Shown here one piece after another: positions 1 through 7,570 of a stretch of DNA of 64,000 nucleotides; the first letter of the stretch is position 1; each line of letters starts with the position of its first letter. The stretch spans positions 1,798,001 to 1,862,000 of the forward strand of contig DASXEW010000003.1 of NCBI GenBank assembly GCA_036489885.1, given 5' to 3'. This DNA is from Candidatus Baltobacteraceae bacterium. GTDB taxonomy: Bacteria; Vulcanimicrobiota; Vulcanimicrobiia; Vulcanimicrobiales; Vulcanimicrobiaceae. Made by a program: the position numbers and the translations under genes. The notes under the pieces are model-generated. The model worked only from the letters and a program-made list of their open reading frames with translations, had not been told where the DNA came from and ran no database searches.

Positions 1-1617
1 TGCAAGCTCGCTCTTTCCGACAACGATGATGTACGGCAACTTTTGCATCTTCCAGTGCCGGATCTTGTAGCCAAGCTTTTCATTTGATGAATCGGCCTCG
101 ACACGGAAGCCGCGCTCGCGTAATTGATCGCGAATCTCGTACGCGTAATCGAGCTGTTGATCGCTGACCGGAACGATGATGGCTTGAACCGGCGCGAGCC
201 AGACGGGAAATGCTCCGCCGAAATGCTCGATGAGCACGCCGAAGAAGCGTTCCATCGATCCCGCGAGCGCGCGATGGATCATAACCGGGCGATGATCTTT
301 GCCGTCGTTGCCGCGATACTTTAGATCGAAGCGTTCGGGCAGCACGAAATCGACTTGCACGGTTCCGAGCTGCCACTTGCGCCCGATTGCATCGTGCAGG
401 TTGATGTCGAGCTTCGGTCCGTAGAATGCACCGCCGCCTTCATCGACTTGATATGGCAGATTGTACTTCTCGAGTGCGGCACGGATCGCAGCCTCGGCGA
501 TCTCGTCCGTCTCGCCGCGCTGTTCGCGGGTCGAGAGAAAATATTCGAAGTCATCGAAATTGAACGCTCGCATCAGGCGCAGCGCCTCTTCGACGGTTTG
601 TTCGAATTCGTACTGCAACTGCTCGGGCGTGCAGAAAAGATGCGCGTCGTCTTGCGTGAAACCGCGCACGCGCGTTAGTCCGTGCAGCGTGCCGCTGCGC
701 TCGAAACGATAAACCGTGCCGAATTCCGAGAAACGCAGCGGGAGGTCGCGATACGAGTGCAGCTCGCTGCGATAGATGAGAATATGGCCGGGACAGTTCA
801 TCGGCTTGAGGCGGAAGCGTTGCCCCTCGACTTCAATCGGCCCGAACATCGATGCAGAGAAGTTTTCGAGGTGTCCTGAGATCTCGTAGAGCTTCTCGTG
901 GACGATATGCGGGGTGACGACCGGCTTGTAGCCGCGCTCGCGAAGGCCTTCGCGGATGAAGTTCTCGACGATGCCGCGGACGATCGTGCCGTTCGGATGC
1001 CAGAAGACAAGGCCACCGCCGGCGTCCTCTTCAAGGGAAAAGAGACCGAGGTCGCGGCCGAGTTTGCGGTGATCGCGGCGTTCGGCTTCGGCGAGAAACT
1101 CGACATATGCATCGAGCTCGGATTGTTCCGGAAATGCCGTGCCGTAGATGCGCTGCAGTTGCGGCTTGTGCTCGTCGCCATGCCAGTAGGCGCCTGCGAC
1201 GCTCAGCAGTTTGAGCGCGCGAATCTCACCCGTGCGATGCGCGTGTCCGCCGCGGCACAGATCGGTGAACTCGCCGATCGTGTAGAGCGTGATTGGCTCG
1301 CCTTCCGGGATGTCGCTTGCAAGCTCGACTTTGTACGGGTTGCTCTTGAAGTGCTCGATCGCGCCGGCGCGCGACACTTCACGGCCCGTCATCTCGTAGT
1401 TGGCGGTGACGATCTCGCGCATGCGGACTTCGAGCCGTTCGAGATCGGCCGGTGTGAACGGCTCCTTACGATCGAAGTCGTAGTAGAAGCCGTTTTCGAT
1501 CGCGGGTCCGATCGTTGGCTTTGCTTCCGGAAAGAGATCTTGTACGGCGTACGCGAGTACGTGCGCCGCCGTGTGCCGCAGCTTTTGAAGATCTTCCGCG
1601 CGTTCCGATGCTATCAT
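1..1617 (-). CDS. thrS: Threonyl-tRNA synthetase, 3' end beyond the window
   Basis: Charges tRNA-Thr in the cytoplasm. Translating the minus strand from ATG at 1617 gives a protein that starts a few residues before the editing-domain motif HTAAH (residues ~15-19). It continues through the editing-site segment CRGGHAHRTGEI, the class II catalytic motif 2 region (FSEFGTVYRFERSGTLHGL) and the start of the anticodon-binding domain, where the window ends. The N-terminal TGS domain usual in bacterial ThrS (~60 residues) is absent: an HTAAH so close to the start leaves no room for it. The tRNA-Val gene lies upstream on the same strand with a strong hairpin between. The family assignment is secure; the lack of TGS depends on the chosen start, and no in-frame upstream extension was seen. 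Confidence 0.95.
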   Translation of the reverse strand, partial: MIASERAEDLQKLRHTAAHVLAYAVQDLFPEAKPTIGPAIENGFYYDFDRKEPFTPADLERLEVRMREIVTANYEMTGREVSRAGAIEHFKSNPYKVELASDIPEGEPITLYTIGEFTDLCRGGHAHRTGEIRALKLLSVAGAYWHGDEHKPQLQRIYGTAFPEQSELDAYVEFLAEAERRDHRKLGRDLGLFSLEEDAGGGLVFWHPNGTIVRGIVENFIREGLRERGYKPVVTPHIVHEKLYEISGHLENFSASMFGPIEVEGQRFRLKPMNCPGHILIYRSELHSYRDLPLRFSEFGTVYRFERSGTLHGLTRVRGFTQDDAHLFCTPEQLQYEFEQTVEEALRLMRAFNFDDFEYFLSTREQRGETDEIAEAAIRAALEKYNLPYQVDEGGGAFYGPKLDINLHDAIGRKWQLGTVQVDFVLPERFDLKYRGNDGKDHRPVMIHRALAGSMERFFGVLIEHFGGAFPVWLAPVQAIIVPVSDQQLDYAYEIRDQLRERGFRVEADSSNEKLGYKIRHWKMQKLPYIIVVGKSELA

Positions 1618-1631
1618 GATGCTCTTAAGAA

Positions 1632-1658
1632 GATACGACGCCCAGCGGGCGTCGTATC
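1632..1658 (-). terminator. Strong hairpin between tRNA-Val and thrS
   Basis: GATACGACGCC and GGCGTCGTATC form a perfect 11-bp stem with a 5-nt loop, just downstream of the tRNA-Val CCA end and 15 nt before the thrS start. There is no T-run after it on the minus strand, so it may be a processing or attenuation structure rather than a classical intrinsic terminator. Confidence 0.5.
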
Positions 1659-1663
1659 AGATA

Positions 1664-1738
1664 TGGTGGGCACGATAGGTTTCGAACCTATGACCTCCAC
1701 AGTGTCAATGTGGCGCTCTCCCCCTGAGCTACGCGCCC
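1664..1738 (-). tRNA. tRNA-Val (anticodon GAC)
   Basis: Minus-strand cloverleaf: acceptor GGGCGCG paired with CGTGCCC, D-arm GCTC...GAGC, anticodon stem CCACA/TGTGG around the loop TTGACAC (GAC, valine), T-arm ATAGG/CCTAT with TTCGAAC, and an encoded CCA. Its promoter and 5' half are duplicated in repeat elements at 8.7, 9.8 and 31.7 kb. Confidence 0.97.
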
Positions 1739-1748
1739 CTGAGAGAGC

Positions 1749-1780
1749 ATTATACTACGGGCCCTCTAGTGCTGGCTCCC
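1749..1780 (-). promoter_or_regulatory. Promoter of tRNA-Val(GAC)
   Basis: On the minus strand a perfect -10 TATAAT (1749-1754) sits 11 nt upstream of the tRNA 5' end. The block GGGAGCC (1774-1780) is 19 nt further upstream. Both blocks and the 19-nt spacing recur in the repeat copies at 8885-8916 and (with TGTAAT) 10034-10065, which supports them as functional promoter elements. Confidence 0.75.
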
Positions 1781-1856
1781 GTCGAGGGCCGGGCGCCTCC
1801 GGTGAGGTCGCTCCGATGGCGTCGGAGTTCGGCCTCAAGCTTGGTCAGTTACGCTG

Positions 1857-2711
1857 TTACGCTCCTCGGCTGTCATCCCGAGCGAAGTCGAGGGACAGCG
1901 CTAACTCTGGACCATCGCTGCCGGTGCTCGACTTCGAGCTGGGGTCGCTATCAGAATTTTCCAAAAAAGGAGGTGATGTCGACGTACAGTAGTCTCGTCG
2001 TTCCATCTGAGCACGATAACGTGGTACATCGTATTGCCGGTTGTTATGTTTTACAAGCGCCTGTTTCGTTTCTTGCCAGGGCCCGCTGGGGCAGCGTTGA
2101 CTATGCAAATAAAAGCCCTCGTTTGCCACTCCACTCGGATCGTCTGCGGCGCCATCGACCAGCGCGTCATCGAATGATGTGCCCGCGTGCAATTTAAAGG
2201 TTGGCGCACGGGGCAGCGCCTCGATCATCGCATTCGATAACGCCACATAGATCCATTGCATCGTCTCTCCTCGAAACGAGTATCGCCACGTAAGGCCATC
2301 GGGCGTCATATATTCGTAGGTATCGAAGCCATTGGCCGATGCCATGCTGCCCTTGCCGAGCTTGGCTGCAACGTCGCTGCGCGACATTGCCAACGTGATT
2401 CCATGTGGATCTCCGTCAGAAGGAGCTCCGCCGCCTCGGATTGACCGTCCTAGCGCAATGGAGGAAACGCGACCGGCGTGGAAGCGCACTGCAAGCACGC
2501 CCGACGCGTCATGGATGTTGTACAAAATGTATGTTATCGAATCGATGGCCGGTCCCGACGTAAAGCCGGTCTCGCCTTTTGTTGACAGAACGTCCGCTTG
2601 AGTCTGCCCGAGCGTTAGTCCCATCCATGTTAGCGGAACGCTAGAAGCTGACGCGACCGCGAGCGTTTGAGTGATTGCGAGAACCGCGAGACCAACGGCA
2701 AATCGGAACAT
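1857..2711 (-). CDS. Secreted protein of unknown function
   Basis: I do not recognise the family. ATG at 2711 is preferred over the longer frame because GGAGGG lies just upstream and the product then opens with a signal peptide (MFRFAVGLAVLAI...VASA). The mature part begins LTWMGLTLGQTQADVLSTKG, which resembles proteins with small repeated 'LG.S..DV...LG' modules; a similar segment (GITLAMSRSDVAAKLGKGS) follows about 100 residues later. The last ~30 residues are Ser/Asp-rich and end inside a dispersed repeat, so the original C-terminus was probably lost. A TGTCGACG site lies ~85 bp upstream. Confidence 0.7.
   Translation of the reverse strand: MFRFAVGLAVLAITQTLAVASASSVPLTWMGLTLGQTQADVLSTKGETGFTSGPAIDSITYILYNIHDASGVLAVRFHAGRVSSIALGRSIRGGGAPSDGDPHGITLAMSRSDVAAKLGKGSMASANGFDTYEYMTPDGLTWRYSFRGETMQWIYVALSNAMIEALPRAPTFKLHAGTSFDDALVDGAADDPSGVANEGFYLHSQRCPSGPWQETKQALVKHNNRQYDVPRYRAQMERRDYCTSTSPPFLENSDSDPSSKSSTGSDGPELALSLDFARDDSRGA
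1873..1900. repeat. Dispersed repeat, CCCGAGCGAAGTCGAGGG type
   Basis: The unit TCATCCCGAGCGAAGTCGAG followed by GGACAGCG recurs at 10892-10920 and 33240-33268, and as an expanded variant at 10127-10173. All copies are in or at the edge of non-coding DNA. Here it supplies the last codons (LSLDFARDD) of the neighbouring minus-strand gene. Confidence 0.85.
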
Positions 2712-2793
2712 CAGTACCCTCCGTGGAATTTCGCACGTCACCGTCTTTTCGTAATATTACCACGATCGAATGACGATCTTCCGCCTAGTAAAG

Positions 2794-2801
2794 TGTCGAC
2801 G
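2794..2801. promoter_or_regulatory. TGTCGACG, near-match to the recurrent TGTCGACA palindrome
   Basis: Lies 83 bp upstream of the start of a minus-strand secreted-protein gene, a position like that of the exact copies at 3745, 5399, 34467 and 47422. One base departs from the palindrome. Confidence 0.35.
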
Positions 2802-2885
2802 GAAAAGCTCGTGCGATCGTAGCTTGCACTGGCGGTGGAAGCTACGTCGTTGGGTGGTGCGTAGCAAGATCTTCCGGCGAGTAGC

Positions 2886-3665
2886 TCAACGCGGGTCCTC
2901 GAAACGAGCTGCGCGTAACGCGCCTATTGGTTCTCGAACGTGACGATATAGAGATAGCTTCCTGCAGTTTTCGCGCAATTGTCGAGCGGGCGAGTACCTC
3001 GACTGCTGCGCGGCTTGGAGCGCGGCGTTGTCAAGCGCGCTGTTTCGCGTAGACGTGTAGACGGATGCAGAAACGACACGGCCGCTATCGTCCAAGTTAA
3101 CCAGGATCTGCGCCGTGCCGCTTGCGCCCGCTTGACGTGCGATCTCGGGCATTTCGGGTGTAGCTTTATAAGTTGCCGCCGCCGGAGCCTTAGGCACAGC
3201 ACACGCGGGCTTCATCGGCGTTGGCGCGAGTGTAGGCGCGAGCGTTGCCGGCGGACCGGTGTCAGCATTGGCCTGCGGGATTCCCTCAGGCGACCCAACG
3301 GTATTTGAGTAACTATGCTCGGACTCACTGTCGCCCTTTTCGGCTGACGTCTTCGGTAGGCGGGGGACGAATTGCGCAACCTTGTGTGGCCGCGGCGTCG
3401 CCGGCGATGGCGTCGAGCTCTGAGTGGGGACCGGAGTCGGCTCCGGCGTGTGAGGCATGGTCGTGATACTCACGGATTCCAGAGGTTCTGGCGTTCCGAG
3501 CGCTTGTGGCTTCCACTCGATGAGCGGTCCGAGAGTTCCGTGCACGAGCAGCGAGATGGCGAAGCCGTATAACAAAAAGCGCTTCGAATACGCGAGCACC
3601 ATATCGGTGTTCAGCGGATGCTTCGAACCCGGCGTGTTCTGTGGCAAGAGATCGCCCCCGGCCAC
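2886..3665 (-). CDS. TonB-family protein with frameshifted C-terminal domain
   Basis: Energy transducer linking the inner membrane to outer-membrane receptors. One N-terminal membrane segment (FLLYGFAISLLVHG, ~residues 30-43) is followed by a Pro/Thr-rich periplasmic linker and the start of a TonB C-terminal domain (ATPEMPEIARQAGASGTAQI through AAQQSRYSPARQ). The expected last strand is absent from this frame. It lies in the +1 frame as NCAKTAGSYLYIVTFENQ, ending at 2924. A single inserted base near 2975-2985 would explain this, and removing it restores YSPAR-NCAKTAGSYLY. As read, the protein ends with an unrelated tail. The start is GTG at 3665; ATG at 3602 is an alternative. A GTGTCGACAC palindrome lies upstream. 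Confidence 0.75.
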   Translation of the reverse strand: MAGGDLLPQNTPGSKHPLNTDMVLAYSKRFLLYGFAISLLVHGTLGPLIEWKPQALGTPEPLESVSITTMPHTPEPTPVPTQSSTPSPATPRPHKVAQFVPRLPKTSAEKGDSESEHSYSNTVGSPEGIPQANADTGPPATLAPTLAPTPMKPACAVPKAPAAATYKATPEMPEIARQAGASGTAQILVNLDDSGRVVSASVYTSTRNSALDNAALQAAQQSRYSPARQLRENCRKLSLYRHVREPIGALRAARFEDPR

Positions 3666-3743
3666 CAGCGTAGCGCATGAACCTTATAGAATACTCAGAG
3701 ACGCGGCCTTACGCTGTTGCTGGTTTTCGATTTGCGTCGGGAG

Positions 3744-3753
3744 GTGTCGACAC
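3744..3753. promoter_or_regulatory. GTGTCGACAC palindrome upstream of the TonB gene
   Basis: A perfect 10-bp palindrome 79 bp upstream of the GTG start, matching the intergenic sites at 5399, 34467, 47422 and 58336. It could be an operator, or its half TCGACA could act as a -35-like element. Confidence 0.45.
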
Positions 3754-3775
3754 TGTCGTAGCCCACGGCAGCGCC

Positions 3776-4309
3776 TCACTGCTTGATCTTCCGACGCGTG
3801 GTGAACAGCGTTTCTCGCGTATGCCGATCCGCGACTAAGACGACGTACGGCAACAATATGAAGAAGGCACCAGCACCAACGATCCAGAGCGCGCTGTGTT
3901 TCATGCTCGATTCGAACCAAGCGGTTACGAGTCGCTCCACGCCGGGATCGTATAGTGTCGTAACAAGCCCGACGTTCAACGCGACGCTCGCTATTCCGCG
4001 TAATATCTCAGACGAAATTTCTCCCTGTGATACATGCTTTATTGCTTCCGCTTCGCTAGCGCCGCTCAAGACCTCGCCTTTGACGAGTTCGTCGAAGCTG
4101 GGAAGTCGAACCGAATAGAATCCCAAGTAAAGTCGCCGCGACATGAGTGCCGAGGTGATGAACAAAATGAGCAGTGATGCCAACCAATGGAAATGTAGAA
4201 GCGCAGCTGCTGAGCCGACAGCCGCCAGCCAAACAAAAGAGCGCACGATCCTGATGATCCGCGTTGCGGCAGGCGGAAGACCGACGGATGGTGCCTCTGC
4301 TCTCTTCAT
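3776..4309 (-). CDS. Membrane protein of unknown function
   Basis: From ATG at 4309 (177 aa) the product has a hydrophobic pair near residues 25-60 (FVWLAAVGSAAALLHFHWLASLLILFITSALM) and another two segments near the C-terminus (ASVALNVGLVTTLY and ALWIVGAGAFFILLPYVVLVA). A basic tail follows (TRRKIKQ). The family is unknown. This start is favoured because the reading frame of the preceding secreted gene, beyond its TAG, ends in TGATG with this ATG, a typical coupled junction. A longer in-frame start at 4405 would merely overlap that gene. Confidence 0.65.
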   Translation of the reverse strand: MKRAEAPSVGLPPAATRIIRIVRSFVWLAAVGSAAALLHFHWLASLLILFITSALMSRRLYLGFYSVRLPSFDELVKGEVLSGASEAEAIKHVSQGEISSEILRGIASVALNVGLVTTLYDPGVERLVTAWFESSMKHSALWIVGAGAFFILLPYVVLVADRHTRETLFTTRRKIKQ

Positions 4310-4398
4310 CAGGCGGGCGATGCCGTCGGCAACGGTGATGGTACGGGGTCGGCAAGTTGACCCCAATGCGTACCGTCGGCGTATTGCACTAACGTGAC

Positions 4399-4773
4399 CT
4401 AGCATTTGGGTTGGGCTTCGCGCGATATCACAAAGTGAAGATCGCGCATGTTCCGAAATTGATGATCGACTGTAACACCCGGGCTGAATGTTCCAGAGTC
4501 AGTAATGGAAATCCAGTGTTGGTCGAGTTTGATCGCGAAGCGAACGCTCGTGACGGCCTTGTCGTCTTCGTTTGTAAACTTGATGACGAGCGGGCCGCTC
4601 TCTTTGGCAAGATCGAGGACAGCGCCAGCGAGTCCTAATAAGGCGCTCCCGGGAATGTTGACGTAGCTAAGTCTGCAGAGATCGATCTGTACGGGCGACA
4701 CTCTTTGATCGCCAAGCGCGGGCCGCGCGCAGCTGACGATCACGATGAGAAGAAGAGCCCCCGCGAAGCGCAT
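4399..4773 (-). CDS. Secreted paralogue A, cut short by an in-frame TAG
   Basis: Signal peptide MRFAGALLLIVIVSCARPALG, then the family core: IQ-type start, DLCRLSYVNI, FTNEDDKAVTSVRFAI, DSGTFSPGVTVDHQFRNM and FVISREAQPKC. It stops at TAG (4401-4399) exactly where paralogue B (4780-5313) reads CQVTFVKFDDGTVWG. Reading on in the same frame gives VTLVQYADGTHWGQLADPVP and ends at TGA 4311-4309, overlapping the next ATG. The stop is therefore a CAG-to-TAG-like nonsense change within an otherwise intact gene. A structural or adhesion role is unknown. Confidence 0.75.
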   Translation of the reverse strand: MRFAGALLLIVIVSCARPALGDQRVSPVQIDLCRLSYVNIPGSALLGLAGAVLDLAKESGPLVIKFTNEDDKAVTSVRFAIKLDQHWISITDSGTFSPGVTVDHQFRNMRDLHFVISREAQPKC

Positions 4774-4779
4774 CCGGTC

Positions 4780-5313
4780 TTACGGGCTTGCACTCGGCGA
4801 GGGTGAGGCAACAGGGCTGATTTCGGGGAGTGGTTCGCCAGTTTCGCCCCAGACCGTGCCGTCGTCGAACTTGACGAAGGTAACCTGGCATGTCGGCTGC
4901 GGCTGACGCGAAAAAACCCACTGCATGTTACCCGCAAAATCCTTGAAGTTATGATTGACGGTTATTCCGGGCGCAAACTTGCCGACGTCCCGAATCGACG
5001 CTGTCTTCCCTTCGAGATCGATTGCGAAGCGTGCCACATCGATTTGCTTGTTGCTCTCGTTTGTAAAGCTGATCGTTAGCGCGCCCGAATTTTTTCCGAG
5101 CAGGCCGAACATGCCACCGACTTGATAGTCCAAGCGACAAGTAATGATGTGTACGGGTGCGAGTTGGCCGCCTGATGAAAACGCCGGTGATGTTGCGGCG
5201 CTCGGCGTCGGCGAGGCTTCATCCGCAAACGATGTCGCATGGACCGCGGCGACGGCGGCAACAACACACCACAATGACACGCTGCGTAAGAGTGTCTTCA
5301 TGAAAACCCTCAC
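4780..5313 (-). CDS. Secreted paralogue B (intact member of the family)
   Basis: 177 aa, with a signal peptide (MRVFMKTLLRSVSLWCVVAA...SFA), a short linker, then a conserved core of ~110 residues. Landmarks are CRLDYQVGGMFGLLGKNSGA, FTNESNKQIDVARFAIDLEG, DVGKFAPGITVNHNFKDF and CQVTFVKFDDGTVWGE, followed by a Pro/Ser tail. The same landmarks occur in the genes at 4399 and 46833. The alternating beta pattern suggests a small immunoglobulin-like or beta-sandwich domain; that is inference. It lies 6 bp upstream of paralogue A, so the two are probably cotranscribed. A TACTGTCGACACTG site lies 83 bp upstream. Confidence 0.8.
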   Translation of the reverse strand: MRVFMKTLLRSVSLWCVVAAVAAVHATSFADEASPTPSAATSPAFSSGGQLAPVHIITCRLDYQVGGMFGLLGKNSGALTISFTNESNKQIDVARFAIDLEGKTASIRDVGKFAPGITVNHNFKDFAGNMQWVFSRQPQPTCQVTFVKFDDGTVWGETGEPLPEISPVASPSPSASP

Positions 5314-5395
5314 AGTCCGTTACGGGGTGCTTCCCATAGGATACCAGCCAAGCCTTGCGTGACACTGGGAACTTAAGCGTCCGTACGATGATCGG

Positions 5396-5409
5396 TACTG
5401 TCGACACTG
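5396..5409. promoter_or_regulatory. TACTGTCGACACTG site upstream of the paralogue operon
   Basis: This 14-mer is identical to the one at 34464-34477, which lies upstream of another minus-strand secreted-protein gene. It is centred on the palindrome TGTCGACA (5399-5406), 86 bp from the start codon. Confidence 0.5.
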
Positions 5410-5467
5410 AGATCGAACGCACTTAACCGGGAGAGTGTCCTCGAGTCAGCGCATTAAGGAAACCGAC

Positions 5468-6145
5468 ATGCCGTTTACGTCAAATAGACGAGCGAACGTT
5501 GCAAGCTTTAGCATCCTGGCACTGGTCGTTGCGCTCATAGGTGCGAGCGCGCGTTCCGCTGATTTGGATGCGATGTGCCGTCCTTACTTCGGTGACGCCT
5601 GTAGCGAGGCAATAGGGAAGTGGTTGCCTCTGGTACCGAACGTCCTGATTGCGCCATCGCTAGCGACGAGGACGACGGTCCGTGACCGGATCATCGATTC
5701 TGCGGGCTCTGGTCCACTGACATTTTTGGGGATGCGCGGCGTTTATCGCGGAACCCACTTCGTATACGGCTCCGCAGGGCCCCCACAGGGCCATGCCGTG
5801 TACGATCCTGTGCACCGCATTGCGTACTACGACGAGGGTTGCTGTTCGTGGCATGAGCTCGTTATTGCATCTAATGCGAAAGCTCCACCAAAGACAATCG
5901 CGACGCGATCCCTGATCACGCTTAGAACTCAAAGCGGCATCCGACTCGGCGACGAGCCGTCACTAATTGAGGCAGTATACGGTCGCGCAGCACTCCGTCC
6001 GGTAGCGCGAGCCTTACATCAGCGGACGTTGTCATATTATCGAGTTATCAGGTATTCTCAAGTGTACTCCCCGTGTGGCGAGCGTACGACATTTCTGTTC
6101 GCCGACGGGCGATTGACGGCGATGAACATCACTGATGAATGTTAA
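5468..6145 (+). CDS. Secreted protein of unknown function
   Basis: ATG at 5468 follows AAGGAA with good spacing. The product (225 aa) has a signal peptide ending near ASARSADLDA. The mature part is Cys-containing (MCRPYFGDACSEA, DEGCCSWHELV, YSPCGERT), so disulfides are likely, and ends FADGRLTAMNITDEC. No family is recognised. A 58-nt segment around EGCCSWHELVIASNAKAPP is repeated with a few changes at 13281-13338, a remnant of a second copy. Confidence 0.7.
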   Translation: MPFTSNRRANVASFSILALVVALIGASARSADLDAMCRPYFGDACSEAIGKWLPLVPNVLIAPSLATRTTVRDRIIDSAGSGPLTFLGMRGVYRGTHFVYGSAGPPQGHAVYDPVHRIAYYDEGCCSWHELVIASNAKAPPKTIATRSLITLRTQSGIRLGDEPSLIEAVYGRAALRPVARALHQRTLSYYRVIRYSQVYSPCGERTTFLFADGRLTAMNITDEC

Positions 6146-6223
6146 GTCCCGTGTTGAACATGCCGATCGTAATCTCGCACAGTTACTAAACGAACGTCGT
6201 CGCCTCGAGACGGCGCTCTTGGG

Positions 6224-7513
6224 TTGAAGCCGTTGACGTTGTGGTCGCCAAATCGGCATGAGCCAGTCTCCACTACGCCGTGGAATGAGTCTGCGGCGCT
6301 CGACGCAGCCCGAACCATCGCGCGTGAGGCCATTGATGCATTTAGCGAGGCGGAACTCTGGCCGGCTCATCCCGATGACTTCGAAGATTCCGGTGCGGAT
6401 CTCGGTCCTTTAACGTCGCTGTACAATGGTGCCGCCGGCGTCATCATGGGCCTGGCCGCACTACACTACACAGGCGCAGTTGACTTTGATCTCGGCCTCG
6501 CCGCGACGACGACGTATCGTTGCGCGAAGGCGGAGCTTGACCACAACCCATTTGCCAGAGGGTCCTACATGATCGGCATCGCCGGCCCGGCTTTGGTAGC
6601 GGCGGTCTACGCAGGCGATGATGGAGCTGCGGAAACGTTCTACGAAGACGCGGCTAACAACGTCGATCCCGAAGCCCGCGAGTTGTTCGCTGGTAGTCCG
6701 GGTCACTTGCACGCGGTTCGTTTTCTTTATGAACGTACCGGCGATGAGCGTTGGCGCAAACTTGCGTCGCGAATCGCTGCGGATCTTTTAAGCGACCTTG
6801 AGTTGTTTCCGGATGATTGCCGATTGTGGGTCCAACACATTTACCGGCTAGAGTGGTCGGCGTATCTCGGTGCCGCGCATGGTTTCGCTGGAACGGCTCA
6901 AGCAGTGCTAGCGGCCCGCGATTTAGTGGACGTCGATTTTGTTGAGTTTACCCGTCAGGTCGCTAAGACCGCTCGGAATCTCGCGGATACGGACGGCGAA
7001 TATGTGAACTGGCGCAAGATCTACGGGGTCGAACCTTTGCCTAACACGTCCGTCGAGAGATATGCGCCGCGACTCCAGTGGTGTCATGGAGCGCCCGGCT
7101 TCATTGTTGCGCTGAACTCCATCCCACTGGACTTAGATTCGCTTTTTGATGAGTTGCTTCTCCAAGCTGGCGAATTGATCTGGTTGGCCGGTCCTCCCCG
7201 AGATGATGCCGGGCTTTGCCACGGCGCGGCTGGCAATGGTTGGTCTTTTCTGAAGCTCTACCGCCGCACCGGCGACGGGAAATGGCTCGACCGAGCACGA
7301 TCTTTCGCGATGCACGCGTTGGAAGGCATCGAGCGGCGACGCGCGGCGAAAGACATACCGTGGTTCTCATTCTGGACAGGAGACGTCGGTACAGCCGCTT
7401 ATTTGGGCGCCTGTGTCAGCGCGGTTACGGACCTCCCGATGATCGACTTTCTTCCAAGCGAGAGCGCCACATTTTCAGTCCGTAAACGCACCCTGATTCG
7501 TACCCTCGAATGA
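6224..7513 (+). CDS. LanC-like zinc protein (lanthionine synthetase C family)
   Basis: The alpha-toroid LanC family catalyses thiol addition to dehydroamino acids in lanthipeptides or has related roles. The family landmarks are visible: GAAHGFAG, WCHGAPGF with the first zinc Cys (~residue 288), and LCHGAAGN with the Cys-His pair (~residue 335). The length (~429 aa) is normal. No precursor, LanB or LanM is recognisable nearby, so this is an orphan. The last ~18 residues (SESATFSVRKRTLIRTLE) are encoded by a copy of the tRNA-derived repeat, so the natural C-terminus was replaced. The start is TTG at 6224; no ATG occurs early in this frame. Confidence 0.8.
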   Translation: MKPLTLWSPNRHEPVSTTPWNESAALDAARTIAREAIDAFSEAELWPAHPDDFEDSGADLGPLTSLYNGAAGVIMGLAALHYTGAVDFDLGLAATTTYRCAKAELDHNPFARGSYMIGIAGPALVAAVYAGDDGAAETFYEDAANNVDPEARELFAGSPGHLHAVRFLYERTGDERWRKLASRIAADLLSDLELFPDDCRLWVQHIYRLEWSAYLGAAHGFAGTAQAVLAARDLVDVDFVEFTRQVAKTARNLADTDGEYVNWRKIYGVEPLPNTSVERYAPRLQWCHGAPGFIVALNSIPLDLDSLFDELLLQAGELIWLAGPPRDDAGLCHGAAGNGWSFLKLYRRTGDGKWLDRARSFAMHALEGIERRRAAKDIPWFSFWTGDVGTAAYLGACVSAVTDLPMIDFLPSESATFSVRKRTLIRTLE

Positions 7514-7570
7514 GCGCCCATAGTGCGCAAGATGCGCGCTATGCCCATTATGCGCAGAGAAAAAGCCCCG
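7462..7570. repeat. tRNA-Val-derived repeat, copy D (left half only)
   Basis: Begins GAGCGCCACATT and runs through the shared body (CTGATTCGTACCCTCGAATG, then the hairpin CATAGTGCGCA-AGA-TGCGCGCTATG at 7519-7543) to AGAGAAAAAGCC. It lacks the terminator hairpin, the tRNA half and the promoter found in copies A and B. It encodes the end of the LanC-like gene and the beginning of the truncated hydrolase, so it lies at the junction of two damaged genes. Confidence 0.85.

Noticed and set aside
898-1992. Long plus-strand open frame of 364 codons
   Set aside because: It lies antisense to thrS and tRNA-Val; the minus strand has clear synthetase motifs, and the plus frame has none.
4399-4773. Genetic-code change (TAG read as sense) as explanation of paralogue A
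   Set aside because: A single TAG, next to frameshifts in sister genes and ordinary stop usage elsewhere, is better explained by mutation or error.
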